Positions 1 through 8,593 of a stretch of 64,000 nucleotides of DNA are shown one piece after another. How positions within the stretch are numbered: the stretch's first letter is position 1; every line of letters begins with the position of its first letter. Source of the stretch: an uncultured Schlesneria sp. (GTDB lineage: Bacteria; Planctomycetota; Planctomycetia; Planctomycetales; Planctomycetaceae). Both the position numbers and the translations under genes were made by a program. The notes under the pieces are model-generated. The model was not told where the DNA came from, did not search any database, and worked only from the letters and a program-made list of their open reading frames with translations. The stretch spans positions 121,289 to 185,288 of the forward strand of contig CAIOKO010000040.1 in assembly GCA_903858935.1 (NCBI GenBank), read 5' to 3'.

Positions 1-1
1 T

Positions 2-61
2 GGCGACTTCCAGTTTGATAAAATTCGTATCCCATCTCTTGAAAGCATGGGGCAAGATTGA
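2..61 (+). CDS. C-terminal end of an unidentified protein (truncated by window edge)
   Basis: An open frame runs from the window edge to a TGA at 59-61 and gives the tail GDFQFDKIRIPSLESMGQD. Its amphipathic composition is plausible for a real protein end, and the next gene converges on it. Nineteen residues are too few to name a family, and it could be a chance open frame. Confidence 0.35.
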   Translation, partial: GDFQFDKIRIPSLESMGQD

Positions 62-126
62 TTGAAACAGAGGGATTGTCAGTCTCGCGGCGTGTCAGTT
101 TTTGGCCGGCAAGCAAATTCAATTTT

Positions 127-145
127 CAGAGGCTAACAGCCTCTG
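127..145. other. Hairpin between convergent genes
   Basis: A perfect 7-bp stem (CAGAGGC/GCCTCTG) with a TAACA loop lies between the partial gene ending at 61 and the minus-strand gene ending at 202. There is no T-run on either side, so it is only a weak terminator candidate. Confidence 0.3.
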
Positions 146-201
146 CGACGGCTTGTGAGTCGGCGTCGAATGGCCGGCCCCGTCCAAATGACCAGCAACC
201 T

Positions 202-693
202 CTAATTCGAAAACGAGTCGGAATCGTTGAGTGTTTCCGATCCGAAAGAATCAGCACCAACACCAACCAGAGCCGGGATGTCTGCCTCTTCAGAAACGTC
301 CTGGCTTTCACCGCTTCCGTGACCGAGTGGCCAGATATGGAATCCCCCTTTGAAAGTCGTGGTGATCTCCCAGACGCCCCAGATCCCACGGCCCTCATTG
401 TAGCCCTGATATGAAACATCGTGTCTTCCGAGGTATCGTTTAGACCACCAGCAGTTTCCCGAATCTCTTTCATAGCTTCCGGAAATCAAAAATTCGCCGA
501 TGATGTCTCGACCTTCACCGCGCATCTTCCCTTCGCGGAACGTTAAAAAAAGTTCCATGGTCTGACGTCCAGGCAATCCTGGCTGCAGAAAGTATCCTTC
601 CCAGGGTCCAGATGGGAACCGGTCATCCTGTTCCAGCGTTGGATCGGACTCGTGATCAGTCGGAGAAGGCATTTGAGAATCCATCTGTCGCAT
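202..693 (-). CDS. Conserved hypothetical protein, about 163 aa
   Basis: I do not recognise the family. The central part, roughly residues 30-115, is rich in Gly, Trp and aromatic residues in short alternating strands (WEGYFLQPG, GYNEGRGIWGVWEI, GGFHIWPLG). This suggests a small beta-sandwich or barrel, perhaps a lipocalin-like or ligand-binding fold. There is no signal peptide or membrane segment. The C-terminus is acidic and Ser-rich, probably disordered. The start is uncertain: the frame opens with a TTG at 720, in-frame ATGs lie at 693, 684 and 672, and none has a clear Shine-Dalgarno. I took 693. The product sits just downstream of the cobalamin adenosyltransferase on the same strand (76-nt gap), but no functional link is evident. 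Confidence 0.6.
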   Translation of the reverse strand: MRQMDSQMPSPTDHESDPTLEQDDRFPSGPWEGYFLQPGLPGRQTMELFLTFREGKMRGEGRDIIGEFLISGSYERDSGNCWWSKRYLGRHDVSYQGYNEGRGIWGVWEITTTFKGGFHIWPLGHGSGESQDVSEEADIPALVGVGADSFGSETLNDSDSFSN

Positions 694-768
694 TCGACAT
701 CGAGAAGTTTTTCGGCGCAATCAGATTTGGATTCTTCGGGTCTGACCAGTGCCGGTCAATGGGGTTTT

Positions 769-1362
769 CTATTTTGCAGGTAGTGGATCCGCGTTTCGAT
801 TTGCCCCTGGGACCCAGAGAACATCATTTTTTCCGTTGTCGTTGGCGCATCGGGCGAGCACGAAAAGCAGGTCAGAAAGCCGATTCAGGTAGATCTGAAC
901 CTGCGGATTGATCCGTTCGGTCTGCGCCAGTCGAAGCACTTCGATTTCGGCTCGACGACAAACGGTTCGAGCGACGTGAAGATTTGCGGAGGCCACGGAG
1001 CCTGCAGGAAGAACAAAACTCGTCAATGGTTGGAGCTTTTCGGTCGCGGAATCAATCGAGCGTTCCAGCAGTGCCACTTGTTCCACGGTCATTCTCAAAG
1101 GTGTATGGACGGGCGGCTCGTCGGTTTCCGGGATACAAAGGTCGGCTCCAACATCGAAAAGGTCATTCTGAATTAATGTCAGCATGCGAGCGATTTCTGC
1201 CGATGGACCGACGGCGAGTACGCACCCGAGTACGGAATTTAATTCATCGACCGTACCATAAGCCACGATTCGCTGATCTGTTTTTGGAACGCGCCGACCG
1301 TCTCCCAGCGAAGTCTCGCCGGAATCACCTGTTTTGGTATAGATGCAGTTGAGATAAACCAT
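769..1362 (-). CDS. ATP:cob(I)alamin adenosyltransferase, PduO/MMAB type
   Basis: This enzyme transfers the 5'-deoxyadenosyl group of ATP to cob(I)alamin, making adenosylcobalamin in the cytoplasm, typically for methylmalonyl-CoA mutase or diol dehydratase. At 197 aa it is normal length for the PduO-type family. The N-terminal ATP-binding segment TKTGDSGETSLGDG (about residues 9-22) is followed by VDELNS. Near the C-terminus are the family signatures RTVCRRAEIEVLRL and YLNRLSDLLFVLAR, which form the helical bundle and the subunit-interface ATP site. I see no cobalamin riboswitch upstream; the 580 bp upstream hold a repeat element instead. No B12-dependent enzyme is in the window. The ATG at 1362 lies 8 codons before the conserved motif, as usual. 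The assignment is firm. Confidence 0.93.
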   Translation of the reverse strand: MVYLNCIYTKTGDSGETSLGDGRRVPKTDQRIVAYGTVDELNSVLGCVLAVGPSAEIARMLTLIQNDLFDVGADLCIPETDEPPVHTPLRMTVEQVALLERSIDSATEKLQPLTSFVLPAGSVASANLHVARTVCRRAEIEVLRLAQTERINPQVQIYLNRLSDLLFVLARCANDNGKNDVLWVPGANRNADPLPAK

Positions 1363-1550
1363 AGACAGGCTTCATTAATTGAGAAACGGTGACGGACTTT
1401 GCCCTCGAAACATCTTCAAGGAACGCTGATTGATCATAGTTCAGCCAGTGGCTCTGACCACATGACTTCAGCAAAGCCTGCCAACAAGATCAATGAACCG
1501 GCCGTGGAATTGGCTCGTGCTTTGTCAATCTTCCGAATTTCTGAATCAGG

Positions 1551-1887
1551 GTGCCACTGTATAACCGTCTTCGGTCATACAGTGCTCTTTCAGCCGCAGA
1601 ACGGAAGACTCTGCTTCTCGGAAGACTCCAGAGAGGCGTTGCGTCAGACCAAAGTAGCCATCATCGCTCCGCATGATGAGCATTGTTCGAGAACCTGCCA
1701 ATTTTCAATTCGCATGTTCTCAAAAAAGTAATTCAAATCACGTTTTTGTCCCGATGCTGAGGCAACGCTTGAATCGTTTCCGACGCATGCTCATCACGCG
1801 GAGCGATGATGGCGACTTTGGAAGAAATCCTGACACTTAACTCAAAAAGTCAACTTCCCCATGGGAGGAAGTCCGAAGCAGTGGCAC
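1551..1887. repeat. MITE-like inverted-repeat element with GTGCCACTG ends
   Basis: The ends are GTGCCACTG (1551-1559) and CAGTGGCAC (1879-1887), a perfect 9-bp terminal inverted repeat. Inside, 1649-1683 and 1787-1821 form a second inverted repeat, 33 of 35 positions matching (CCAAAGTNGCCATCATCGCT and on). The left 100 bp resemble the compact element at 17175-17266 (ACCGT..TCGGTCA, CTGCTTCTC, GAAGACTCC). An apparent frame of 110 codons at 1399-1731 runs through the element and I do not consider it a gene. It fills most of the gap between the adenosyltransferase and methyltransferase genes. It is probably a non-autonomous mobile repeat or a structured-RNA repeat; no transposase is present. Confidence 0.7.
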
Positions 1888-1945
1888 AGTTTCTTGATTG
1901 AAATGTTTGACAAAGGACTCGCCGCTGGCAGTTCCGTGCTGCAGT

Positions 1946-2719
1946 TCACGCAGCGCGACGAATACCTTCTGTTGCTGAATTAATCTGGCAACAGCTCCCT
2001 TGCCCGGTCATCAGTCCCCGTCTGCCAAAGTCACGCCAGAAATTTCGGTGCAGCTTTTCAGGAGGAGATTGGAAGGTCACGGTAAAGTAATTACTGTGGT
2101 CGCGTGCACCAAACAGCCAATCCCAATTGGCTCGCTCAAACAACAATTCTCGGTAGCTCAGAGTTTCGAACTGACCTGGAAAACAGGCGAGATGCCGTTT
2201 CCAGCAAGCAGGACCGTGTACTGAGTCAGGGCTCGCAGAAGCATCTTCTTTTCGGACAAAGACCAGATCTCCGCCGGGTTTCAAGCAGGAAAGCAGATTC
2301 GCGGTTGCAGTTCGAGTCCGCAGGTCGAGTAAATTATTGCGATAAACCGACAAATCCTGAACGATAATCAGATCGAATTCATTGTTCGAAACTGGTAACG
2401 ATTCATCGAATCGCGTCAGTTGAAAATCGAATTGAGGAAATCTCTGGCGCACGTCGTCAATGACGTCTGTGGAATCGTCGATTGCATCCACATTGTATGC
2501 GAGCCCATCGAGGAATGGGATTAGTTCGCCATCTCCACAACCCGCGACAAGAATGCGTCCGCCGAATCGTATACCGTGACCGATCAACACATGTTTCAGC
2601 AATCGATTGGGGATCGACCGATGAGTGATTGCGTTGGAGGAGGGTTGATATAAGCGAACCACGAACCGCCTCCTGTAATTCTGATTGCTGTCGTATTTGA
2701 CTGAGACGGGTTTAAGCAA
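1946..2719 (-). CDS. Class I SAM-dependent methyltransferase
   Basis: This is a Rossmann-fold methyltransferase of unknown substrate. Motif I, ILVAGCGDGELIPFL, lies at about residues 56-70 and binds S-adenosylmethionine. An acidic loop at the end of strand 2 (VDAIDDSTDVI) contacts the ribose. FDLIIVQDLSVYRNN corresponds to motif post-I/IV, and LLSCLKPGGDLVFVRKE to the strand-6 region. The 257-aa length is ordinary for the superfamily. The C-terminal third (WDWLFGARDHSNYFTVTF) may set substrate specificity. The frame opens with TTG at 2719 and has no nearby ATG, so the exact start is unsure; a GTG some 20 codons in is an alternative. It may be co-transcribed with the DUF309 gene 84 bp upstream. 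Confidence 0.8.
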   Translation of the reverse strand: MLKPVSVKYDSNQNYRRRFVVRLYQPSSNAITHRSIPNRLLKHVLIGHGIRFGGRILVAGCGDGELIPFLDGLAYNVDAIDDSTDVIDDVRQRFPQFDFQLTRFDESLPVSNNEFDLIIVQDLSVYRNNLLDLRTRTATANLLSCLKPGGDLVFVRKEDASASPDSVHGPACWKRHLACFPGQFETLSYRELLFERANWDWLFGARDHSNYFTVTFQSPPEKLHRNFWRDFGRRGLMTGQGSCCQINSATEGIRRAA

Positions 2720-2803
2720 TGATGGTCGAAATTGTTTATGACATCTGGACGAACTGATAGATTTTGACGCCCCAGGCTATTGATGTGAATGCGTGGTATA
2801 TGC

Positions 2804-3358
2804 CTACCTTGAAGCGCGGTCAAGATCGCTCATCGTCAGTCGAACAGGAATCACGACCCGACAAGCGGTCGAGGGAGTATTATCGACGATTGGTTGCTCT
2901 GCCAATGATCGTACACCGAGAATCAGGTGATCCAAATTCAAACCGCAAAAGTTGCCGTTATCTGTGGGTCGCTCGGTTTGGATCGACCGAAGCAACTCCT
3001 CAGCCCGCCGCGCATGGCGTTGGACTCCGTTGATTTGACCCTCGCGCGCCTTCACCCCCGCTGCCGCCAGTTTGATCAGGCTCTTCAGAAAATCAGCGAT
3101 CACACCCTTGCGACCGGCTGCAATCCACAAACCTTCCCAAGCTTCATGAGCTTCCCAGTAGTAGCCCGCGTTGAAGAGATCAATGGCGAAAAGAAACTCG
3201 ATTGATTTGCCTGGACACTGGGAATCCAACGGCTCTGGCACAGTCTGCGGATGTCCGAAGCTGTGGCCATGAGGATCGGTTACGGGATGTGGATGCCTTC
3301 CCGGAACGAAAGCGTAAGCCGGAAAAGGAACGTCGGGGGCATAGCGATCAGTCGGCAT
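2804..3358 (-). CDS. DUF309 family protein
   Basis: The core, about residues 52-110, matches the DUF309 helical family: FLFAIDLFNAGYYWEAHEAW followed by EGLWIAAG and a helix with KSLIKLAAAGVKAREG. The H-E-x-W arrangement is the family's hallmark. The biochemical role is not known; the fold is all-helical and TPR-like. The N-terminal 50 residues are Pro/His rich (several HPHP-type pairs), atypical for the family, and might be disordered or metal-binding. There is no signal peptide. The start is the ATG at 3358. It lies 33 bp downstream of a membrane-protein gene on the same strand. Confidence 0.8.
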   Translation of the reverse strand: MPTDRYAPDVPFPAYAFVPGRHPHPVTDPHGHSFGHPQTVPEPLDSQCPGKSIEFLFAIDLFNAGYYWEAHEAWEGLWIAAGRKGVIADFLKSLIKLAAAGVKAREGQINGVQRHARRAEELLRSIQTERPTDNGNFCGLNLDHLILGVRSLAEQPIVDNTPSTACRVVIPVRLTMSDLDRASR

Positions 3359-3391
3359 GAAAAAACGCTTAAGTTGGACTAAGGTCCAAAA

Positions 3392-3949
3392 TTAAATCCG
3401 GACGCTCAACATAAAAAGTAACACGAAGAGAAGTACGACGCCAAGAACGATACCAAAAATAAGGAATTGCCAAGTGATCGCTGCGATGGAACAACCCATA
3501 CCCGTCAATGTGATGGCAGTTTGCTTTTCTCGGACATGTGCGACCGAACAAAGTGCCAGACCGATCAAACCAAAGAGAGTCGCGGCAATCATGAACCAGC
3601 GAAGTGGATCGTTAGTAAAAGAATTATTCGGCGGAATCGGGCTCTTGATTTCCTTTCCACCGAAGTTGAGTGACAGTCCTTTGAACCTCAATGTAACCCC
3701 GCCCTCTTTTCGTGGGGGGCCATGTATCCTGCGCTGCGTTTGTTCGGGAGTTTCAAACGGATTCGGCAAAGATCGCTCCATTGCGATGCTGGGAATCGCA
3801 GCAAGAGCCAATCCAAGAATCCCGGTGACAAGGCCATAGACACCCAGCGGAATCCGCCGGAGAAACCGTCCGAGTGCGCCAAGATGATTGAGGGGCATTT
3901 CATTCGAATGCGGTGGAACATTTTGAGGAGTATCGATGTTGCGTTCCAT
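3392..3949 (-). CDS. Putative multi-pass membrane protein, 185 aa
   Basis: I do not recognise the family. Three hydrophobic segments are visible: one near residues 34-56 (VYGLVTGILGLALAAIPSIA), one near 117-138 (MIAATLFGLIGLALCSVAHV) and a long one at 146-183 ending in SVRI, which may cross twice. Between the first and second lies a polar loop of about 60 residues with an amphipathic beta-like stretch (GGVTLRFKGLSLNFGGKEI), likely on the far side of the membrane. The layout recalls small DUF4190-like membrane proteins, but similarity is not decisive. The ATG at 3949 starts a hydrophilic 30-residue N-terminus. Confidence 0.65.
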   Translation of the reverse strand: MERNIDTPQNVPPHSNEMPLNHLGALGRFLRRIPLGVYGLVTGILGLALAAIPSIAMERSLPNPFETPEQTQRRIHGPPRKEGGVTLRFKGLSLNFGGKEIKSPIPPNNSFTNDPLRWFMIAATLFGLIGLALCSVAHVREKQTAITLTGMGCSIAAITWQFLIFGIVLGVVLLFVLLFMLSVRI

Positions 3950-4098
3950 TCTCGTTGGTCGCGAATTCAGGATAAATTAACAACGATTGACCTATGATCG
4001 ATGCCGACGAATCGTTGAATCAGCAAAAAGCCCGGCATACTTGACCGATGGTGGATGAAAGTCAAGAAAAAATATTACGTAAAAACAGAAAAAGCATG

Positions 4099-4127
4099 TT
4101 GACAGACTTTGGCCTTGCCGATACATC
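4099..4127 (+). promoter_or_regulatory. Candidate sigma70-type promoter for the NtrC-like regulator
   Basis: A perfect -35 hexamer TTGACA (4099-4104) is followed after 17 bp by TACATC (4122-4127), a partial -10 match. It sits about 290 bp before the chosen start at 4420. The rest of the 470-bp gap 3950-4419 shows no other feature I can support. Confidence 0.35.
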
Positions 4128-4419
4128 TCGCCCGCCTTTCTCCAACTCCCAAAAAAACAATTCGATTCAACCGCCAGCCATTCACTGGAACACTGACAGT
4201 TCGTCGTTACTTCCGTGACGCGATGTTTAGTTCCTGTTAATGACTGGCACCCCGGCCACGAGCATTCGTTCGTTGCTTCATGTCTGTTTGACTTTCGGTT
4301 TCTCCCCCAAAAAATTCGTTTGTATCGAATGTGTTCATGGCGTGAAATTCACGTTTCTTGACCGCTTTCGGTGCGCTCACATCCCTTCGCACGGTTTCCT
4401 CCCAGACCACGGTGCCAGT

Positions 4420-5940
4420 ATGAACTTTTCGCATCCCGATGTGATCCCCTTCCCACAACGAGCCATTTCGGCCCCCGTCGCTCCAACAGCGGAGCCGGCA
4501 CCATCAGTGCTGGTTGTCTCGTCTGATCCCGACATGGCTCGGCGATTGTGCGAAGATGGCCAAACGCTTGGAATGATCTGCCGAACAGTGTCGTCCGTTG
4601 AAGCAGCACTGCAGTCGCTTCACACGCAAAGTGCCGACATTTGCCTGGTCGGCGTTCTCGCGGCAGGTGAAACGGTTTCCGGACTAAGCAGTCAGATTGA
4701 ACAAAAAGGCTGGTCAACACAAGTCGTTTGTGTGGTGACCGAAGCCTCCGCTGATGCCCCTCAACTTTTCTCGAGTGCCACAGGTGTTGAGCATCTGTCG
4801 CAGCCTTACTCGCCGACGACGTTTTCTCGCGTGCTGGCTGGAGCCAGTCAGCGATCTCGATTGCACGCCGAAAATCGCCGCCTCAAACGACAGCTCAGCA
4901 ATCGCAACTTACGCGATATGGTTGGACATAGTCAGGGAATGCAGGTCTTACGGCAGCAAGTCCAAAACAGTGCAGAGCAAACTGGCTGCGTGCTGCTTAA
5001 AGGTGAACAAGGGACCGGAATTGATCTTGTTGCTCAGGCGATTCACGATTCCAGCCGACGTGCCCATCGACCATTCGTAAAAGTCGATTGCAGCGTCTTG
5101 TCTGCCGAAACCCTGGAAGAAGAACTTTTCGGTCAACTCGAACACGAACCTGGTGGTATGGCCCGACACAAACCAGGTCGACTCGAACAAGCCGATGGTG
5201 GTACGCTGCTACTCGATCAGGTCCAGTACATCGCACTTCCTGTCCAGAAGCAACTTGTCAACCTGCTTCGCGAACAACGTTTCGAGCACCCCACCAGTCA
5301 CGAACGGGTTCGGTTTGATGTTCGTTTCGTGTTCGGCTCTCATGTCGACCTGGAAACACTCGTCGATCGCGGGCTGTTCCGTCGCGATTTGTACGAAGAA
5401 ATCTGTCAGTCCGCGATTGAATTGCCAACGCTTCGTTCACGAAAAGAAGATATTGGTTCTTTAACCGAATATTTTCTGCGTCGCGTTGCTGGTCGCGAAG
5501 GGAAGCCGCCACGTTCCATCATGATCGATGCACTGCATGTGTTGCAGAGTTACGATTGGCCTGGCAATGTCCGCGAACTTGAAAACATGGTCGAACGTGC
5601 CTGTGCACTTGACTGGGGTTCGAAACTGACCTCTGCCATGCTTGTTCCCTGGATGTCAAAGGAATGCTCCAGCGACGGTCCTGACGCCCTGCCCGGAATG
5701 ACACTGGCCGAAATGGAACGAAAGCTGATTGAAGCAGCCTTCAACCGTTTCGCAGGAAACCGAGAAAAGACGGCAAAGGCCCTGCAAATCGGAATTCGTA
5801 CTCTATCGGGCAAGCTGCGAGAATACGGCTATCCTCCACGCGGCGGGCCGGGCTCAAACGTTAAAGCCTGGTCGCCAGCCGATCAAACGAGTGTACCTGA
5901 TGCTGGCGTCCACGATCAAATTGATCGCCGCGCCGCCTGA
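4420..5940 (+). CDS. NtrC-like response regulator with degenerate AAA+ domain and Fis-type HTH
   Basis: This 506-aa protein has the layout of a bacterial enhancer-binding protein: receiver-like domain (about 30-140), linker helix, AAA+ domain (168-410) and Fis-type HTH (446-469, GNREKTAKALQIGIRTLSGK). Key residues are missing. The receiver lacks the phospho-acceptor Asp (SADICLVGV). Walker A reads GEQGTGID with Ile201 where Lys is required. The GAFTGA sigma54-contact loop is replaced by EHEPGGMA (241-248). Walker B has Gln267 in place of Glu (LLLDQV). The R-finger region (GLFRRDLYEE) and sensor II (WPGNVRELEN) remain. It is therefore probably a DNA-binding regulator that neither hydrolyses ATP efficiently nor activates sigma54. 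I prefer the ATG at 4420, since the in-frame extension back to 4240 has no homology character. Confidence 0.85.
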   Translation: MNFSHPDVIPFPQRAISAPVAPTAEPAPSVLVVSSDPDMARRLCEDGQTLGMICRTVSSVEAALQSLHTQSADICLVGVLAAGETVSGLSSQIEQKGWSTQVVCVVTEASADAPQLFSSATGVEHLSQPYSPTTFSRVLAGASQRSRLHAENRRLKRQLSNRNLRDMVGHSQGMQVLRQQVQNSAEQTGCVLLKGEQGTGIDLVAQAIHDSSRRAHRPFVKVDCSVLSAETLEEELFGQLEHEPGGMARHKPGRLEQADGGTLLLDQVQYIALPVQKQLVNLLREQRFEHPTSHERVRFDVRFVFGSHVDLETLVDRGLFRRDLYEEICQSAIELPTLRSRKEDIGSLTEYFLRRVAGREGKPPRSIMIDALHVLQSYDWPGNVRELENMVERACALDWGSKLTSAMLVPWMSKECSSDGPDALPGMTLAEMERKLIEAAFNRFAGNREKTAKALQIGIRTLSGKLREYGYPPRGGPGSNVKAWSPADQTSVPDAGVHDQIDRRAA

Positions 5941-6629
5941 TCCCAAGATGACCCCAACTGCACTTGCAGTTGAATCGTAAAAAACACAAATCCCTTCGTA
6001 TCAGTTTTTGGGAGAGAACTGGTGCGAGGGGACTGTGTTTTCTTTGGGCTCCGCAAATACTTGGGAATTTCGTCACCGATCAATTCCCTGAACTCGAGTG
6101 GCCTTCATTTCTTCTGAGAAGATTTCGACGCCGCTGAACGAGCGTAGGTTTTCGAAGCTGGTCTCGAACAGGGCTGTCGCGAAGTTCCTGATTCCGGTCC
6201 GATAAATTTGCTGAGGATCTCGTCTAACAGTTTCTCGATTTTCGGATTCATGGTTGCGGTTGCCATTCGTTAACCTCTCTCTTTCGTGATGATCGTGTTT
6301 ATTCGAATGACTCAAACCTAGTTCAGAAAAAACAACCTGCGGCAACATCGTCGTTGTTTTCGCGAAACATCGCATTTTAATGCGTCTATCTGAGACGATT
6401 ATTCCGACAGGAACGTCTGGGCACGTGCGGGAAAACCGTTCTCATCCGATTTCCAGAGAATTCATTCAAGAATAGAAATCCGAAGTCGCGTCACTGCGAC
6501 ACGTCGACCTATTTCGCAGACGGACGTTTCATGGATAGAATGGAAGCCGGTACTTCTGAATGTAAGCATCATATATGAAATGCGGAAAACGGCTTTCGAA
6601 AATGACTATCGAGAGCCCTGAGACGAAAT
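5941..6629. other. Intergenic region, about 690 bp, mostly unassigned
   Basis: The region contains a 7-bp hairpin without T-run at 5955-5972 (CAACTGC/GCAGTTG) just after the regulator stop, and one possible small minus-strand gene at 6105-6266, listed separately. I see no tmRNA despite smpB being next, and no repeat comparable to the other gaps. Confidence 0.5.
6105..6266 (-). CDS. Possible small protein, 53 aa (maybe frameshifted)
   Basis: An ATG at 6266 follows a good Shine-Dalgarno-like purine run (GAGAGAGG, 7 nt upstream). It opens a 53-codon frame that starts MATATMNPKIEKLLDEILSK, a convincing amphipathic helix, then turns Ser/Arg/Lys rich. The overlapping frame, open to 6073, continues with a helix-like stretch (NFATALFETSFENLRSFSGV), so the original gene may have joined the two through a frameshift. 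No family is recognised. It could be a real small protein, a decayed gene, or chance. Confidence 0.4.
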   Translation of the reverse strand: MATATMNPKIEKLLDEILSKFIGPESGTSRQPCSRPASKTYARSAASKSSQKK

Positions 6630-7118
6630 ATGGCCAAACCTGCCGACTCGAAACCTGACTATTCACTTTCCCGCGTGGTCTGTCGCAACCGTAAAGCGAA
6701 GCACGAGTACGAGTTGTCGCAATCGCTGGAATGCGGAATCATGCTGCATGGCAGCGAAGTGAAAAGCGTACGAAATAACAAAATCTCGATCGAAGAAGCC
6801 TACGTGCGAGTTCAAGGTCATGAGGTCTGGCTGGTGGGATGCGATATCGCTGAATATCCTCAGGCGACGTATCTGAATCACGATCCCAAACGGCAACGGA
6901 AATTATTGCTGCATCGCCGGGAAATTCGCAAATTTGCCGAGGTGGCAAGTCAGAAGGGACTGTCGATTGTCCCACTTGAAGTCCACCTCGTCCGCGGCAA
7001 TGTCAAAGTTACCATCGCGGTTGGAAAAGGCCTGAAACGACATGATAAGCGAGACAAGCTGAAAGAACACGATGCTGATCGTGAAATTCGGCAGGCGATG
7101 CGTCGGCAACCTGATTGA
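6630..7118 (+). CDS. smpB: SsrA-binding protein SmpB
   Basis: SmpB binds tmRNA and delivers it with EF-Tu to stalled ribosomes for trans-translation. The 162-aa length is normal. The conserved OB-fold core begins at NRKAKHEYEL and contains GIMLHGSEVKSVR, EAYV and HDPKRQRKLLLHRREI, the tmRNA-binding surface. The basic C-terminal tail starting at GKGLKRHDKRDKLKEHDADR becomes helical in the mRNA channel. It may be co-transcribed with the HEAT-repeat gene, whose start lies 62 bp downstream. The ssrA gene itself is not visible here. Identification is firm. Confidence 0.96.
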   Translation: MAKPADSKPDYSLSRVVCRNRKAKHEYELSQSLECGIMLHGSEVKSVRNNKISIEEAYVRVQGHEVWLVGCDIAEYPQATYLNHDPKRQRKLLLHRREIRKFAEVASQKGLSIVPLEVHLVRGNVKVTIAVGKGLKRHDKRDKLKEHDADREIRQAMRRQPD

Positions 7119-7180
7119 TTCTGGCCCCGTTGGTGAATCAAGATTTGAAAGCGTCTCGAAACGAAGTGAAATGGATCGTA

Positions 7181-8503
7181 ATGGCCAAATTGACTCCTTT
7201 GCAGGCGGCTCTGGAACGAGGTCTGGCAGACGGCGGAGATTTATTTGAGGCTCTGAACGAGCTAAGAAATTATGAAATCGAAACCCTCGAAGACGCTGAA
7301 TCTCTCGTGGATGCCCTGGAACAGTATCTCGACCGACCGATGGAAGCCCCGGGGATCTTTACAGCATTTCACCAGCTGGTCTCGTTATTTCAGTCGGTCA
7401 CTGCAGTCAGTCCGTTTCAATATCTGGTCAAACGAGGCATTCCCCTGTTAATTCAGGCTTATGACGATCGACTTTCTTGTGCCGAAGAACAACAGAACGA
7501 GTTGTTGTTCGCGATCAAGATTTTTGCTCGCTATGGACCGGAAGAAGGGCTGGATCGACTGGTACAAGCCGCATATCACCCGATTCTTCGGGAAGGCTAT
7601 CTCTGGTCCGTGATTTTCGAGCAGTTGGGTGATCAAGATCCCGTATTACCGGAACTGATCGATCGGCTGAGTGATCCTTTGCCCGACGGATTTGCGTGTG
7701 TGGCATTTCTGGATTGGGTCAATCGACTGGCTCGGGAAGATTTCCTCTCTCAACATCCATTCAATACTCATGATGGGATTCAACGGTTAAAGCACTGGCT
7801 GAGAAGCAGCAAGAAAGACGAATTCAGTTTTGCACACAGTTCGGCAGCATCGCTTCCCTTTATTAATGAACCGGAACGCGAGCAGTTATTGGCTCTAGCG
7901 ATGGATCATCCCGATCCCGCTGTTCAGATGGAGGCTGCCTGGGCGTCTGCCCGGCTTGGCAGCGACGCGGGATTGAAATTTCTCGTTCGTACATGTCTGG
8001 ACCGTAGTTATTCGACAACGGCTTGCGCTTACCTTGAAGAACTCGGACGAGACGATGCAATTCCCGATGAAGCGAATGAACCGGATTTTCGGGCCATGGC
8101 CGATATGTGTGACTGGCTTGCTCATCCTCAGGAATTTGGTCGACCGCCTGATGAAATCGAACAGTACGATACGAGAGAGCTTTTCTGGCCACCGACAAAT
8201 GACGTCCGGCAACTCTGGTTATTTCGTTATCGTTACATTGCTGAAGAAGCGGGTGAATCCGACGATTACGGCCTGGGATGTTACGGCAGCGCAACTTTCT
8301 CGTTATTTGATGAAACGAAACCAGAGATGTCCCCCGAAGATGTCTATGCACTTCATTGTTGCTGGGAACTGGAAATGAATGAGGACCTTCGTGCTCCCGA
8401 AGAACGAACGATTGCGGCCGGTCGAGCAATTCTCGAAGCGGGTGCAAGAGGCGAATATGCGGAAGATGAGGAAGACGATGATGAAGAGGATGAAGACTTC
8501 TGA
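7181..8503 (+). CDS. HEAT-repeat-like protein with acidic tail
   Basis: The 440-aa cytosolic protein has no signal peptide and is built of helical pairs. The segment around residues 245-290 (EREQLLALAMDHPDPAVQME, then AAWASARLGSDAGL) has the spacing of HEAT/armadillo repeats of the PBS-lyase type, and similar alternations occur through residues 90-230. The last 15 residues are almost all Asp/Glu. Such scaffolds mediate protein contacts; no enzyme motif is visible and the partner is unknown. I start at the ATG at 7181 (MAKLTPLQAALERGLADG) instead of an in-frame upstream ATG overlapping smpB, because homology-like character begins there. Confidence 0.7.
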   Translation: MAKLTPLQAALERGLADGGDLFEALNELRNYEIETLEDAESLVDALEQYLDRPMEAPGIFTAFHQLVSLFQSVTAVSPFQYLVKRGIPLLIQAYDDRLSCAEEQQNELLFAIKIFARYGPEEGLDRLVQAAYHPILREGYLWSVIFEQLGDQDPVLPELIDRLSDPLPDGFACVAFLDWVNRLAREDFLSQHPFNTHDGIQRLKHWLRSSKKDEFSFAHSSAASLPFINEPEREQLLALAMDHPDPAVQMEAAWASARLGSDAGLKFLVRTCLDRSYSTTACAYLEELGRDDAIPDEANEPDFRAMADMCDWLAHPQEFGRPPDEIEQYDTRELFWPPTNDVRQLWLFRYRYIAEEAGESDDYGLGCYGSATFSLFDETKPEMSPEDVYALHCCWELEMNEDLRAPEERTIAAGRAILEAGARGEYAEDEEDDDEEDEDF

Positions 8504-8593
8504 AGACTTGCTCTCGGTGTCTTCTGCTATTCGACCCAAACAAATTTGAAAACAAGAGTTAAACTGATTTCGTGCAGAACACCGTAAAACGTT

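Noticed and set aside
1399..1731. 110-codon plus-strand frame
   Set aside because: It runs through the left half of the inverted-repeat element, has no ribosome site and no protein-like character.
1363..1945. Cobalamin riboswitch upstream of the adenosyltransferase
   Set aside because: No B12-box-like sequence; the region is occupied by an inverted-repeat element.
4240..4419. 60-codon N-terminal extension of the NtrC-like regulator
   Set aside because: The residues lack domain character and the receiver-like domain begins after the ATG at 4420.
5941..6629. tmRNA (ssrA) next to smpB
   Set aside because: I looked for an Ala-acceptor arm and tag-coding frame in the 690-bp gap and saw none.
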